From NCBI RefSeq assembly GCF_003265705.1, contig NW_020312967.1, positions 781,352 through 845,351 on the forward strand: 64,000 nucleotides of DNA, in the 5' to 3' direction. Below the pieces are notes generated by a model. It saw only the letters and a list, made by a program, of their open reading frames with translations. It was not told the origin of the DNA and ran no database searches. Positions within the stretch are counted from its first letter, which is position 1; the number at the start of each line of letters is the position of its first letter. The position numbers and the translations under genes are program-made. Origin of the DNA: Callorhinus ursinus. Taxonomy: Eukaryota > Chordata > Mammalia > Carnivora > Otariidae. Positions 36,485 to 48,736 of the stretch are shown here, in pieces.

Positions 36485-38480
36485 CTTTTTCTTCACATGT
36501 GTGTTTTTCTAATCCTAAAAACAGTCCCCCTGTAGACTCAGAAGCCGCAAGAAGAAAGAGACAACTTTCTCCTCTCTGTTTTGACATTTCTTTAGCTAAA
36601 GTAAATGTCTGAACCTGAGAATGCTGCTGTCATCAGAACACTTAAGAAATCTGTAATGGAATAGACAGATATGAGTATGTTTATGGAAAACACATGTGTG
36701 CATGTTAGATACAGAATTTGTTACTTCAAGCCATCGGGGGGGGGGGGGGAAGCGTTGCTAACAGGGGAAGAGCAAAAGATTTGGATACTCATGGCCTGTT
36801 TCTCTGCTCAGAACGTGGCACCCTGGTTTTCCTGAATCCCCAGTCCTGTTCTCTGTTCTAGTTGGACCAGCGCTTCAAGCTCCTCTGTGAGCCCTCTGTG
36901 TTTTGTGAAGCCGGTGACCTCACCCGCCACAGAACTTATTTCACACTTTTCCTTTAGGGGTAGTCCCCGATGATGTCAGGGCCTATTTTATTTTATTTTA
37001 TTTTGTTTTATTTACATTTTTGTTAATTTTTCGTAATGGCCAATAAAGGAGAATTAGGAAGTGAGAGGAGAAAAATAAAGTAAAATGTTTTCAAGGGTGG
37101 ATTGAGAGAAAGAGAGAGAGAGAGAGAGATGGAGACATCGCCAATCACTCTCCTCTCCCTCAGGGCAAAGAGGGTTAAGAAGGGGGTGAGGGGAATAGAT
37201 GGGGCTTGGTTAGGGTCACCGTCTTAGGCTCTGTTCGGAGGAGATCTCGTTCCAGATTATTTTAGGTGGGGCCAACACTTTATGAAAAGCGGTGCCTGGA
37301 AGGTGTGCACAGGTGTTTCTCCCTTAGCTGTGCCCAGGTCAGTATGCTCAGCAAGTCCACCCAAAGCTGAGCTTTCACAGCAGACTCTATGTGGCCATAG
37401 TTCAGATACATATGAACACGTGCTATGTGAATCCAAGAGTTTGCTTTCCAAATAAATTTGAGAAATGGCGGATTAAACAAGGTTCAGCAGGTTTCTTACT
37501 CTGGGACATTTCAGAGCATTTAGTGTGCCACTGGATTCAGGAATTCTAAGATAGGGGTATAGTTCGCCGTGTTTTCCTAACATATCGGATCACTGAATCA
37601 TTTTTATCACAGAATGTATAAAGGGACAATGTCCCCAGAACTCATCTGTGAAATGCTGATTTCAGTCGCCTGCATGAGTCTGCATTGGTGGAGTCTCACT
37701 TTCTCCCCCAACATGTATGTCCTTCTCTGGGTTAGCTTGGGAGCTCCTGAGAGCAGGTCATGGTGACACTTAGCGGGTATTGGATGGATAATTGCTGAGG
37801 GGTCAGTGGGCCAGTGTGTACTGTGACAGTTCAAGTGCACGGACCTTATTTGCTCTCATATCTCTTCCCCCAGGTAGTCTTCTGTCCCTTCTAAATGGTT
37901 CTTCTGTATAATGTCTCCTTATTCCCTGTCCCATCCTCCTGTTGCACACAAATGCACAATAAGGGGGTCCTTGATGACCTAGGGAACCCACAGAGGTCTT
38001 CTGCTTCCCTGTGGCCTCCTTGAGTGTGAAAAATTAGCTACAGGACAAAATTCCAGCCACGTTGGCCTCCTGTTCTTGCATGAGGGCCATTGTTTAGCTG
38101 CTCCCTCCTGTGCCTTCCCTCCCACACTTGGCCCTCCTGATCCACTTACCCTGCTCTTTGTTTCTTTTTTTGGTTACCACTTGTTAGTCTCTAAAACATT
38201 CCATTCAATCAGCCTATCCAACAAATTTCATTTTTTGACAATGGCATGTATGATTTCTCAATTCTCTAATTGATTCTCTTTTCATATTAGCGTGGCCCTG
38301 TTCTAAGAATAAACTTTTTTTTTTTTTTTTTGAAATTCCCTATTTGCTTCCCTTATAAAAATCAGAACTGCTCATTTGGCCTCTTGTACGAAACTTTCTC
38401 TGAAAAGGCATACCCTCAATCCTAGCCCTGCTTGCTTCTTGCCCAGCTCCCAAGCGGGCAAGGCAAGCTCACAATGCACT
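36485..38480. other. Unique non-coding DNA with simple repeats
   Basis: Holds a run of 14 G at 36736-36749, a TTTTA-rich tract near 36985-37015, a (GA)n tract at 37109-37130 and a poly(T) at 38317-38334. No named interspersed repeat or gene; a weak L2-like patch may lie near 38120-38190. Confidence 0.45.
36736..36749. repeat. Poly(G) run
   Basis: Fourteen consecutive G residues. Prone to length variation and sequencing error. Confidence 0.85.
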
Positions 38481-38500
38481 CATTTAAAAGTTCTGATATG

Positions 38501-38734
38501 GGGGCGACTGGGAGGCTCAGTCGATTTTAGCGTCAGGCTCTTGAGCGTTGGCTCGGGTCATGATCTCGGGGTCCTGGGATCGAGCCTCCTGTCACGCTCA
38601 GCGGGGAGTCTGCTTGGGATTCTCTCTCTCCCTCTTCTTCTGTAAAAGTTACTCACTTGTATGTGCATGCACGTACTTTCTCTTTCTCTCAGATAAATAC
38701 ACAAATCTTCAAAAACTAAAAAATAAAAAAACAC
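38501..38734 (+). mobile_element. CAN-SINE
   Basis: Plus-strand copy with diverged head GGGGCGACTGGGAGGCTCAG, CT-rich block and a longer A-rich tail containing extra sequence. Target duplication AAAAGTTCTGATATG (38486-38500) and AAAACTTCTGATATG (38735-38749), one mismatch. Confidence 0.94.
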
Positions 38735-38754
38735 AAAACTTCTGATATGGACAG

Positions 38755-38955
38755 TAACGATAGGGCCACCCAACGTCCCCGTTGTGGTACATCGCAGATG
38801 CATTCGGGAGCTGCAAAGCTCAGTCATGAGGGCCACATTCGTTTGGAACATATGTGTCTCGAAAGTTCTATCCCGATTCAGTTGCACTAAACCCTCTTAA
38901 ATAGGCTTTGCCATCCAAGAAGGAGCTTTGAAATAGGTAGTTTTGTCACAGCATA
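38755..38955. other. Unique non-coding DNA
   Basis: Nothing recognised between the SINE and the L2. Confidence 0.4.
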
Positions 38956-38959
38956 CCTT

Positions 38960-39425
38960 GTTTCCTGCTGTGCCACCTGCTCACTCTACCGAAACAGCCT
39001 GTCCTCCCTGCTGTTCTTCCAACATACCAAGCACACTCCAGGCTCCGAGCCTCTGTGTTAGTTGCTTTCTATGCCTGGAACTCTCTTTCCCCCAATATCC
39101 CCGTGGGTTCCTCATTCCCCTCCTTCATGTGATGACTCACAACTCATTAGCCTAAATAAAATGAAAATAACCCACTCGGGCACTCTCTGACCATTGTTTT
39201 CATTTTTACCATACCACTTTAAATCTAGTATACTCTATGTATTTCTTCATTTTTTTCTTTCATTTTTGTTTTGCTTGTTTATAGACTGTCTCCATTAAAA
39301 TATAAACCCAATGAGACATCATTTTCATTGCTTTTGCTTTTTCTTTCTTTTCCTGCTGGATCTCCAGCATCTAGAACAGTGCCTGGCACATGGTAGGTTC
39401 TCCAGGAATATTTTTGAGTCAGTGA
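38960..39425 (+). mobile_element. L2 LINE 3' end
   Basis: Ordered L2 landmarks: TTCTTCCAACATACCAAGCA, CTATGCCTGGAACTCTCTTT, and the tail CAGCATCTAGAACAGTGCCT plus GGCACATGGTAGG. Coding capacity is lost. Confidence 0.78.
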
Positions 39426-39685
39426 CTCTGGAAAGCAGGATTTAGAACAACAGTTCTCAATCTACCAGTCAGTTGGGCTGGTAAATTGCAATCAATGTGA
39501 TGACTTAGCCTCGAGCCTGGGAGACAAGGTGAGAGTAAACTGTAATTTGTGCAGATAGTGACAGTAGGCATCGTCTGGAAGAAGTATTTGTGTATAAGGT
39601 ACCTTAGTTGGGGGTTTGTTGGAGGGGACTACAGATAGCAATCCCAGTAATTCCTTTAAAATATGTCAGATCATGTCACATTTCT

Positions 39686-39886
39686 TTTTTTTTTTTAAAG
39701 ATTTTTTATTTATTTATTTGACAGAGAGAGACACAGTGAGAGAAGGAATACAAGCAGGGAGAGTGGGAGAGGGAGAAGCAGGCTTCCCGCGGAGCAAGGA
39801 GCCCGATGCGGGGCTCGATCCCAGGACCCTGGGATCATGACCTGGGCCAAAGGCAGACGCTTAATGACTGAGCCACCCAGGTGCCC
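39686..39886 (-). mobile_element. CAN-SINE inside L2
   Basis: Full-length reversed copy with (T)11 tail, GA block and head ending CCACCCAGGTGCCC. Perfect 15-base target duplication TCATGTCACATTTCT at 39671-39685 and 39887-39901. The plus ORF at 39616 runs into it. Confidence 0.97.
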
Positions 39887-39984
39887 TCATGTCACATTTC
39901 TGCTTAAAACCCACAGTGCCTCTCCATCCCACTCAAGTCTTTAAGGTCTCCTTTCTCCCCGAGCCATTCCCTTTCTCATTATCA

Positions 39985-40290
39985 TTGTCTGATAGTGATA
40001 CACTATTAGCCACATATGTCATTTGGAAGTTTGTAGTAGAAATATTAAATGATAAAAATAAGTAAGTGAAATTAATTTCAACAAAGTCTTTAACCCAGTA
40101 TACCACAGATATTATCAATTCAATATGTAATCAATGTGAAAAATTATTACTGAGGTGTTTCCCCTTTAATTTCATACCAAGTTTTGGGCATTCCGGTGCG
40201 TTTTAGACTCACAGCCCATCTCAGTGTTGACCAAGCACATTTCGGGTGCTCACTGGCCACATGTGGCTGGTGACTTCTATGCCAGATGGT
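39985..40290 (+). mobile_element. hAT-Charlie-type DNA transposon inside L2
   Basis: Same family as 14565-14866: CACTATTAGCCACATATGTC, GAAATTAATTTCAACAAAG, AGTGTTGACCAAGCACATTTC and GGCCACATGTGGCTGG. More diverged at its ends. Confidence 0.68.
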
Positions 40291-40399
40291 ATCCTTCTCA
40301 ACTTCTCTCTTCCAGGTCACTCCGTTCTAGCTGCTTTGACCTCCTTGTTCAGCCTCTTTGCGATCCCTATAATAGGTGAGACACATTTTTACTTCAGTG

Positions 40400-40505
40400 A
40401 GGTTGCCAGCTTCAGAAATTAAAAATACAGGACACCCACTTAAATTTGCATTTCAGATAGATAGCAAATAACTTTTCAGTATAAATATATTCCAAATATT
40501 ACATG
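40400..40505. mobile_element. Possible fragment of a palindromic DNA transposon
   Basis: AAATACAGGACACCCACTTA followed by AATTTGCATTTCAGATAGAT and AGTATAAATATATTCC resembles one arm of a mammalian hairpin-forming DNA element that I cannot name. It interrupts the L2. Confidence 0.45.
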
Positions 40506-40969
40506 AGGGATCCTGGCAACACACAGGGACACATTGGCATCACATGGCACGTGCTGGCATTTTATCTGCCTGCCCTAGACCTCGGGCCATTTGCATTTGC
40601 ATTTCCTCTGCCCTCTGCCTGCAATGCTCTTCCCCCGTTCCCACACGTCCCTTGCTCATTTGTGTCTCAGCTCACAGGCCTTGGGGAGGCCTTTACGCAT
40701 GACCCCATAGCAAATACATCTGTGTCTCCACATCATTAATAATTATTTCCTTATTCTACATTATTTTTAGCACAACTTTGTAGTTTTTTAAATCTATTTT
40801 TGTCTATTTAAAATCTATTTTTTTGTCTATTTTTTTCCACCGCCATTAGAATATAGCTTCTGTGAGAATAGAACATTTGTTTTGTTCCTTATTGTCTCTC
40901 CAGTGTCAAGAAAAATGCCGACACATAGTAGGCATTCAATAAATATGTGTTCAGTAAAAAGGGGAAGAT

Positions 40970-41820
40970 AGTGGAAAGTGATACATATATATATTTATAG
41001 TCATGTATTTCTGAGTTGGACATTCATAGAATAGGATCTTGACTCTGTTCCTTCTCAGGTGTCTGACTCTTAATTTCCTAAAATGTAGTTTTATTATGCA
41101 TCTAAGGGACTAAGGTGAGGATTTAGAAAGCGTTTGCCATATAATAAGCAATAGTAGTGGTGGTAGGAACAATGATGATAGTAATAGTAAATAACAGCAA
41201 TAATTTTTGTTCTTCAGGTTGACAATTCCTTAGCTGTCTTCCAATTTCAAAAAATCTCTAAAAAGTGAGTCTTTTTTGAGAAGTTTGAGACATCTCATGT
41301 GGAGGCAAAACTGATCTCGAGGTCACCTAAGGCTATTTAGAGTCTGTATTTATACAACTTAGTATGACTTTATATATATCACTGCAGAAATGTTAATGTG
41401 TCTGATCACAGGCTGCTACCTCAGACCCATCTGTGGATAGTTATTTGCTATAAAGCAAATGTGCTATAAACTTTCTTATATCTGAAAAATTATCTGAATT
41501 CTCAAGTACATCTGGTCCCAAGATTTCAGTAAAGGAGAATAGACCTCTTATCAGCCACTCACCAATTTTGAAGCATTGCCAAACAGGACTTCAAAGAACA
41601 GCCTATCCTGTTAGGACTGTCAAGTCTTCCTGCTCATTAGGTTACTAGTTTTCCTAGAAGATATGAGTCTACATTTTTCTTTTCCCCAATAATCCTAACA
41701 TATCTAGAAAAAAATTTTGAGATATTGTTTGGGAATACTCTGCTTGATTGTGTCTATTATTTTCCCAATCCATTGGAAATAGAGCACGGTAATGTAAATT
41801 ATAGCAGTTCTGGTAAGCCC
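40970..41820. other. Unique non-coding DNA
   Basis: Contains a short (TA)n at about 40984-40996 and AATAGTAGTGG-type simple patches near 41150-41210. Nothing else recognised. Confidence 0.45.
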
Positions 41821-41826
41821 ATTTTT

Positions 41827-42020
41827 TATAAAGATTTATTTATTTATTTTAGAGAGAGAGCACAAGTGGGAGGGGTGGGGGAGAGGGAGAGAGAATATCA
41901 AACAGACTCTGAGCTGAGTGTGGAGCCTGATGCGGTGTCTGATCTCATGACCACTAAATCATGACCTGAGCCAAAACCGAGAGTCAGATGCTTAACCAAC
42001 TGCACCACCCAGGTGCCCCT
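41827..42020 (-). mobile_element. CAN-SINE
   Basis: Reversed tail, GA block and head ending CCACCCAGGTGCCCC. Target duplication GGTAAGCCCATTT (41812-41824) against CGTAAGCCCATTT (42021-42033), one mismatch. Confidence 0.94.
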
Positions 42021-42034
42021 CGTAAGCCCATTTG

Positions 42035-42762
42035 TAAGTGACGGGTCTTTTGAGTGGAGATGGAGCTCTGAAATTACTAGCCCTTCAATTTTAAGGAGTG
42101 CTTTCTTTCTCAGAAAAAATCCTGATAGAAAGGAATTCATGTCCACCCATATCTAAAATGATGACTCAACTGGGTCTTGCATCCCCTTATCTTACAGTCC
42201 TGGGGTCAAACCTCAGTGCTATTGAACAGGAACGTGAATGCAATGAAGAGAGCAGTTGTAAGGCAGACGATGTGTTTATGGTGAAGATATAACTGGTGAG
42301 GAATATAACTGAGAACTTGTTGATTTTGCATGCTTTTATCCACAAATGCTTTCCCATATGGCTTCAGTCTTGTGTTCTGTACACGTTTTTTAAACTCCCC
42401 TGCAGTTCCTCATCCTCTCTAATGGTTGCAAGTGTGCTAATATTTTTTCTTCCTCTGTGTCACATCTGTGTGACCACGTACGTTTCAGCCTAAAACATGT
42501 TCCTCCTGCCCATGTCATGTTTAATATAATTATATTGATTTGATAGTGTTTGATTTCTTGGTAAAATATAACAAACAAAATAATCCTAGGCGTACATAAC
42601 TGCATGATTTTCTCTTTTATGGAACGAATCACAGGATATATGTAAGATACATGTTATCTAACTACCTTCTCTATTTTAATGCAATATACTGCCATTCCTA
42701 TCAATTCTTTAACATTGTCCCACCTGAAAATAACACCAACAATGGATTTCCTAAAGCATAAT
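42035..42762. other. Unique non-coding DNA
   Basis: Small ORFs on both strands without domains. Confidence 0.45.
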
Positions 42763-43130
42763 TGCTGTGGTCTGAATGTTTGTGTCCCCCTGTCCCCTTG
42801 CCAACGCTTATAGGATGAAATCCTAACCTTAAGGTGATGGTATTGAGAGACATGGCCTTTGGGAGGTGATTAGGCCATGAGGGCAGACCCTCATGAATGG
42901 AATTAGTGGCCTTATGAGAGAGTCCGGTGGAGGCTCGCTTGCTCCCTCTACCATGTGAGGGCACCAGGAGAACACACCATCTCTGAAGAAGCAGGCTCTC
43001 ACCAGACACTGCATCTGCCAGTGCCATGATCGTGGGCTTCTCAGCTTCCAGAACTGTGAGAAATAATCTTCTGTCGTTTGTAAGCCACTGTGCGTGGTAT
43101 TATGTTGTAGCAGCCTGAATGGACTGAGAC
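42763..43130 (+). mobile_element. MLT1/MST-like solitary LTR
   Basis: Complete-looking MaLR LTR: TGCTGTGGTCTGAATGTTTG start; GGCCTTTGGGAGGTGATTAG; CCCTCATGAATGGAATTAGTG; CCAGAACTGTGAGAAATAAT; and CAGCCTGAATGGACTGAGAC at the end. The reverse ORFs at 42701-43027 are contained in it. No internal retroviral region adjoins it. Confidence 0.85.
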
Positions 43131-43134
43131 CGTT

Positions 43135-44072
43135 ATTCTAAGTCTACCTTCTCTAGACCGCTCTATGTTTTGTGCTGGATAACTTGGCTGTTGATTAGAA
43201 CTGTAGTTTGGACTCCATCCAGTTTGAAAAATAAATGCTTTACATTAATAAATAGGTAACATTTTCCTGTAAACACTAGTGAAAACTCATGGACACACTT
43301 AATGCTGTCTGTGACCCTTTTTGTACAGATCCCAGACTTATGGCTTTTAACTTACTGTGTTCCAATGGACAATAGCATCATCTATTTATTTAAGCAATCA
43401 AAGACATACTATGGCTAGGCTTTGAAGTGGACTTTCAGGTGAACTCTTTGATGGTTACACCTGAAAGCATCCTTAGTCTGACCACAAGAAGCTCTAGGTC
43501 CATATTACTCTTATTTAGCCGCACAGTATGGTTCCAGTTCTCCCGGAAAGCACTGACTCCTTCACATGGAATAAAGTGCAAAGATGTGATGCCTGACTCA
43601 TTCACTCCTTGACAATTATATACAAGGTTACTACAGAAGTGGCATGTGCTATTTTAATGACATGTCACAAGAGCTCATAGTTATGAGTCCAGATAGCTAT
43701 TTTTAAACTAATTCTAACTCAATTATATAGTTTTATATATCTTGCTTCAATGTAAAAGAATCCCAATTCATAGGCATTTAAAAGAATTAACCTGCTAAGT
43801 GCATTTTTTACATGCAACACCCATTTACCAGTACTATGTATTTTTATATCAAACTGTGTGACTCACAGTTACTGAATTATCAGACTTATAATATTTGCTT
43901 TCTTTGATAAGCTCAGATTTCTTTCCCGAACAACAAAACTCCATACTCATGGTGCAATCGTTTTTACAATCTCACATCCTATATTTAGCCAAGAACTCAG
44001 AAGCATGGCTGACATCGTGATGATGATTTTACCTCTTTTCCCGATCCTTCCTGAATGTCTTAGAGTGGTTTA
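43135..44072. other. Unique non-coding DNA
   Basis: Nothing recognised. Confidence 0.5.
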
Positions 44073-44075
44073 GAT

Positions 44076-44240
44076 CAGTGGTTCTCAAGCTTTGGCAGGC
44101 ACCAGAATCACCTGCAGGATTCACTGAACCTGACTGCTGGGATCTACCCCAGAGTCTGTGATTCAGTAGCATTTCTGACAAGTTCCCTGGAGATGTTGAT
44201 GCTGTTGGTCTGGGGACCTCACTTTAATAACCTCCAGTTT
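44076..44240 (+). mobile_element. MER5A-like hAT MITE
   Basis: Starts CAGTGGTTCTCAAGCTTTGG, then CACCAGAATCACCTGCAGGA, TCTGTGATTCAGTAGCATTT, GACAAGTTCCCTGGAGATG and GTTGGTCTGGGGACCTCACT. The right terminal inverted repeat is eroded. Confidence 0.82.
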
Positions 44241-44244
44241 CTGT

Positions 44245-46375
44245 GGTCTTCCATGTCAGTGTTTTCTCAACCCAGCACTGTCTGCCTCAAAAGAGAAGGA
44301 AATACCACCACCACCACCACCCAGAATTGCACTGGGAAATTTGAAGTCAGTTGGTATCAAAAAGGCAACTCTCATTCTTAGTGGACAACAACAATAAAAA
44401 AACAGAACCGAGACAAATGTACGTTTTGACTAAAATCCCTCCAATGCCTTTTGTGTGTCTGTTCTGACCAAAATAAAGACCTTGCTTTCTCAAGCTGAAC
44501 TGTGCCATAGATCTTTCTTTGTTCTGGTTCTTTTCTCTCTCCCTTCTTTCCTCCCTCCCTCCCTCCCCTTGCTTCCTTCCTTTCGGTGATGTCATTAATT
44601 CTTTTTTTTTTTTTAAATAAGTTTAATTTTGAACAGTTCTCAGAGCCCTGGGCTATATTCACAGAATTATCTTTTGATTAGCATGTTATTCTTCTACTAC
44701 CCTCTATTTTACAAAGGCCAGTTAAAAAGGACAAGCCCAAAAATTATAATAAAAATAGAGGAATATCCATTAAATGCTGTAAAAACTCAAAACAGCAATT
44801 TCCAAAACTCAAAAGAAGACTTTCCGTTGGTCCCGGTAATGTCATATTCTCCGAATTCCTAAAACCAGCACAAATAAACCACGAGCTCAATTTTTTAAGC
44901 ATAAAAATAAACATAAGCCTATAGCTCTAATTTTGCCTTCTTTGATAACTGTACCATCACCGTGAAGAATAAAATCTAGAGTCCACTAAAGGTGATCAAA
45001 CTCACCAAGATATAATTTCTCCCATTGTAATTAGGAACATTCCGTAATGAATAATTAAGTTCCTGCAATGATGATTAGTAAGCTCCCTACCACCAGGGTT
45101 TTGTCCCATGCTTAGGAACCCTTCCCTTCCCACCACAGAACATTTCCTCTGCTTCAGTTCTGGGACTGTTGGTCCGGGAGGTAGAGGAAACCTGTGCCCT
45201 GTGGTCGTGTGGTGGGGCTGGCTAAGGAAGGATAACTTTTCAATGCCGTGGCAATCAGTAGAAGACTCTGAGAGCAAGGAGCAGGAATGTAAGTAGATTC
45301 CGATAAGAGCCTAGTAAGAATCTTCAGAAGTGGACCGGAATTGAACTTGTTCCAGCACAGTGGATTTTTTTGTTCCTGTTTCCAGACCTGTTCTTACCAT
45401 TTCTATTTCCCTTTTTGGCCAAGTGTAATTGATTATTATTTTTTTTTTGTCTGTCCCAGTCTTATTGTAATACCTGTCAGGAGAATGAATATATAATGCT
45501 TTTCTTTTCTCATCACTGTCCTAATATTGGCATTAGAAATAACTAACGTGCCATTCTGTATTATTAAGAGATTTGTTACATGAGTGATAACGAACTAACA
45601 TTCCTTATCTCGTTCTCTAGTCCCATTTTGCTTGCAAGGGAGCTGGTTCAGATAAAAATTAGCTTTGTGCTTAGGTTGAATTCATTCTGTGAAGTGATAC
45701 TATTCCAGATGCATTATAGGAGGATTCCCCTGTTCTGAGTTCTGATGTGGGAGGATTTATTTAATGTAAAAAAAAAATGCAAAGGAATACAAATAGTAAT
45801 TTCAATGCATTTAAAAGAATGAGACAGGCCTTGTTTTGCAAGCCCTCTTTTGTATGTGCTAGGAAATGAGAAAAATAGGACAAAAATCTCTACCATGAAT
45901 TAAAGATAAAATCATTGGGAAGTGTGATCCATGAATATGTGTGTGTGTGTGCATGCTTGCGTGTGTATTTTATATGCTTTACAACATAACAAATCTGCTA
46001 GATTTAGGTAACTGTGTAAGGCCATGTTAAAAGGATATATTGCCACATACTATGGATCCTGTTGTTCATGTGAGACGTTAAGCACAGAAATGTGAGGTTT
46101 GTAGAAAATAACCACTAATTTTTTTTTTTTTTTAAATCTTGCTCACCTGAAGAATCCCCTTTGACTTCAAAAGGGAGATCCGTATTTAGGTTGGCAAGCA
46201 GATCTTTGCAAATATTTGTTAAACACACTTTGTGTGTACCACTCAGTACAAGCAAGGCCCGCAGAATGCTGCTGTGTGTCTAGAAGAGTTCAGAGGTCTG
46301 GCCAGACTTTTTGGAAAAGGATGTGTGTGTATGAGTGTATGTGTGTATGTAAAGTTACCACTTTAAAAGAATAAC
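44245..46375. other. Unique non-coding DNA with simple repeats
   Basis: Holds (CAC)n at 44305-44323, a CCTT/CCCTCC tract at about 44540-44585, (GT)n at 45937-45965 and a poly(T) at 46120-46134. A weak reversed L2-like tail may be at 46205-46260. No gene recognised. Confidence 0.5.
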
Positions 46376-46379
46376 AGGG

Positions 46380-46620
46380 CAACCATATATTGCATGTTTA
46401 CTCAAGGCCATGATCTATTTCAGTCATGATGCACATATGGCTTCATTTCTCTTTACAAACTATGTGATGTAGAATTTTATAACAGTATTTTACGGATAAG
46501 GTAAATGGCTCAGCAAAGTTAAGACACTTCCTCAGTGTCATACAGTGGCAGAAGCATAATTGAAACCTAGTTCTATTTACCTCCAAAGTCAATGCATTTT
46601 CTGCATGATTCTCTAACATC
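46380..46620 (-). mobile_element. MIR
   Basis: Reversed MIR: TTTTACGGATAAGGTAAATGG, CAGCAAAGTTAAGACACTTCC, TCAGTGTCATACAGTGGCAG and AGCATAATTGAAACCTAG. Confidence 0.7.
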
Positions 46621-46649
46621 TCAGGGTTGCAGTCTCTTTCTGAAGTTTT

Positions 46650-46835
46650 TTTTTTTTTAAGATTTTATCTATTTATTTGAGAGAGAGAGAGCTCTCGTGC
46701 ACACGAGTGGAGAGAGGGGCAGAGGGAGAGGGAGAAGCAGGCTCCCCACTGAGCAAGGAGCCTGATACATGACTTGATCCCAGGACCCTGAGATCATGAC
46801 CCAAGCGGAACCAACTTGAGCCACTCAGGTGCCCC
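46650..46835 (-). mobile_element. CAN-SINE
   Basis: Reversed copy with poly(T) tail, GA block containing an odd CTCTCGTGCACACGAG patch (inverted repeat CTCGTGCACACGAG at 46693-46706), and a head with a small deletion ending CCACTCAGGTGCCCC. Target duplication TCTTTCTGAAGTTTT and TCTTTTTGAAGTTTT, one mismatch. Confidence 0.94.
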
Positions 46836-46854
46836 ATCTTTTTGAAGTTTTAAA

Positions 46855-48645
46855 TGCAAAAAGACCTCAAAGAGGAATCATGTATAGCTGATTGTAGACA
46901 AACAAAAATTTGCATTTCCTTGATAGTACATAAGGTGTATTTTCTTAGGTCGTGAATTGCAACAATTTTTCAATTGTAATTATTGCACATCAAATATCCT
47001 ACATGGTGGCACCTAATACAACATATGTATATAGATGCTTTGAAGGTGTTGCTGCTACTGTTAATAAATTATATTCATTCATATAAAGGCCCATTCACTT
47101 TTGTAAGCTTTTGGCGCAATAGCCTCAGTGTTTAAAAAAAAAACACAAAAAACCAACACCCTGTCAGAGCAGGTAACTACACCCTGTAAAACCCTAATGT
47201 AACAAGAGTCTGCGATCTAGGATCACTATGTAGGTTTTCATAACTACTGGGTGGTTTGTGTGGACACTGGCTAGAGGATTTAACAACTCTAAGATAATAT
47301 ATAATACTTCTCATTATGGAGAAATATGTTCATTCCACAGCCATTGAAGGAAACGAAAATTTCCAGCCAGACCTAGGTTCAATGATATTGGGTCATTTGG
47401 ATATTTCAGCACCAAACTTTAGGGCCACCAACCTTGACTTTTCGTTAGTTACAGAAACTAGTGCCCAATTAAAACGCTCCTTGGCAAGCAACTTTCTTGA
47501 GCAAGGCAGACTAATTAATGTACGGAATAGGGAGAGAGCCATGCTTTAAATCATACTGTCTAACCTCAGAAGAAGGAATTGGTCAGTGCCAAGAATACAG
47601 CTGCAGAGGGTAGTGAACAATAAGGAATAAAATTTGTGCTGATATTAAATCTTACGTACCTGAAAGGGCATTGAATGACACTATACCTCATTCTTGGGTT
47701 TATCTGATAACTGTCAGAAAGTGGCATGTGTGTGAAATATTTTACAAATTTGTGCACCTAGCATTTTAGCTCTTACTCTATTTATATCTTGAAGTTACTG
47801 TTGTACTGGAATTGATGTTACTATTATCATATATGATTTAAAAAAAAAACTGCTTCAAATGGTTTTGCAGTTAATGGAGGTGAATCTGGCTTGCTTTCTT
47901 TGATGTTTTTGTTCTCTTTCTACCTCCTGTATTCTACTGTGATATGATCACATGCAAGAAGTAAGCAAGGGGATTTCAATGTTTTCTTGAGCATAATAAG
48001 GGATGACATCGTCTGACATACTTTTTAATGATTTGCATCTTGAGAAAGAACCTATATATAATGGTGATTCTTATTGCTGCTAAAAAAAAAAAAAAAAAAA
48101 AAGAAAGACTCAGTATATTTATAGTCACTTCCTGAGAGTTTGTCCTGCCTCTTAGTTCAATCAAAGCAAAAGTGGGTAATGTCTTCACAATCTGTAGGGA
48201 AATCTATGTGATTGTAGTGCATAACACACACACATGCACATACACAAGCACACAGAAATAAATCTCACCGGAATTCTATAAAGGGAGGAAAGGCTTTGGC
48301 TCTTTCTCCTTTAGAAAGAAGCATTTTGATTCTTATAGACATGTAGATTGTATTCAGTCCAGTCTTTTTTTGATAAAAAGAACTAGATATTCTTTAAAGA
48401 AGAACTGTTTGAAGATTAAAAAAAAGAGGTATTTTGAAAATGACAGAACCCAGTACAAAAAAATAGAGCTTCACACATATATCAACCTGCTGATTTTGCT
48501 TATTAAGAAAAAGATGTAACCCTGAAGCCACATAGCTTAAAAAATACTGCTGGATATTTTTATTGTATCCTATGTACTGTTTGTTCCAAGAGATGCCACC
48601 TGCTTTTCTGTGGCCGCTCCTTTCTTTAGGGCTCTATTACTAAAT
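46855..48645. other. Unique non-coding DNA
   Basis: Contains a run of 21 A at 48081-48101. A 77-codon plus ORF at 47316-47549 has no recognisable domain. No repeat family identified. Confidence 0.5.
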
Positions 48646-48646
48646 C

Positions 48647-48670
48647 ATATATGTGTATATATATATATAC

Positions 48671-48734
<64 letters not shown>

Positions 48735-48735
48735 T
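48647..48735. repeat. (TA)n(TG)n microsatellite
   Basis: AT-alternating stretch, then about 21 uninterrupted GT/TG units (48681-48723), then GTAT repeats. A strongly polymorphic locus is expected; it can form Z-DNA in principle. It immediately precedes the 3' end of the young L1. Confidence 0.95.
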
Positions 48736-48736
48736 G

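Larger units (their letters stand above)
39640..40965 (+). mobile_element. L2 LINE interrupted by younger elements
   Basis: L2 blocks: GATCATGTCACATTTC (39671), resuming after the SINE with GCTTAAAACCCACAGTGCCT (39902); then TCCAGGTCACTCCG (40312), GCATTTCCTCTGCCCTCTGC (40600), GCAATGCTCTTCCCC (40621), and the tail GACACATAGTAGGCATTCAATAAAT (about 40920-40944). A CAN-SINE (39686-39886), a hAT element (39985-40290) and probably another DNA element (about 40400-40505) split it. Confidence 0.8.

Noticed and set aside
47316..47549. 77-codon ORF with mixed, protein-like composition
   Set aside because: No family is recognised, no splice or promoter context is visible, and such length is common by chance. 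It would need conservation evidence.
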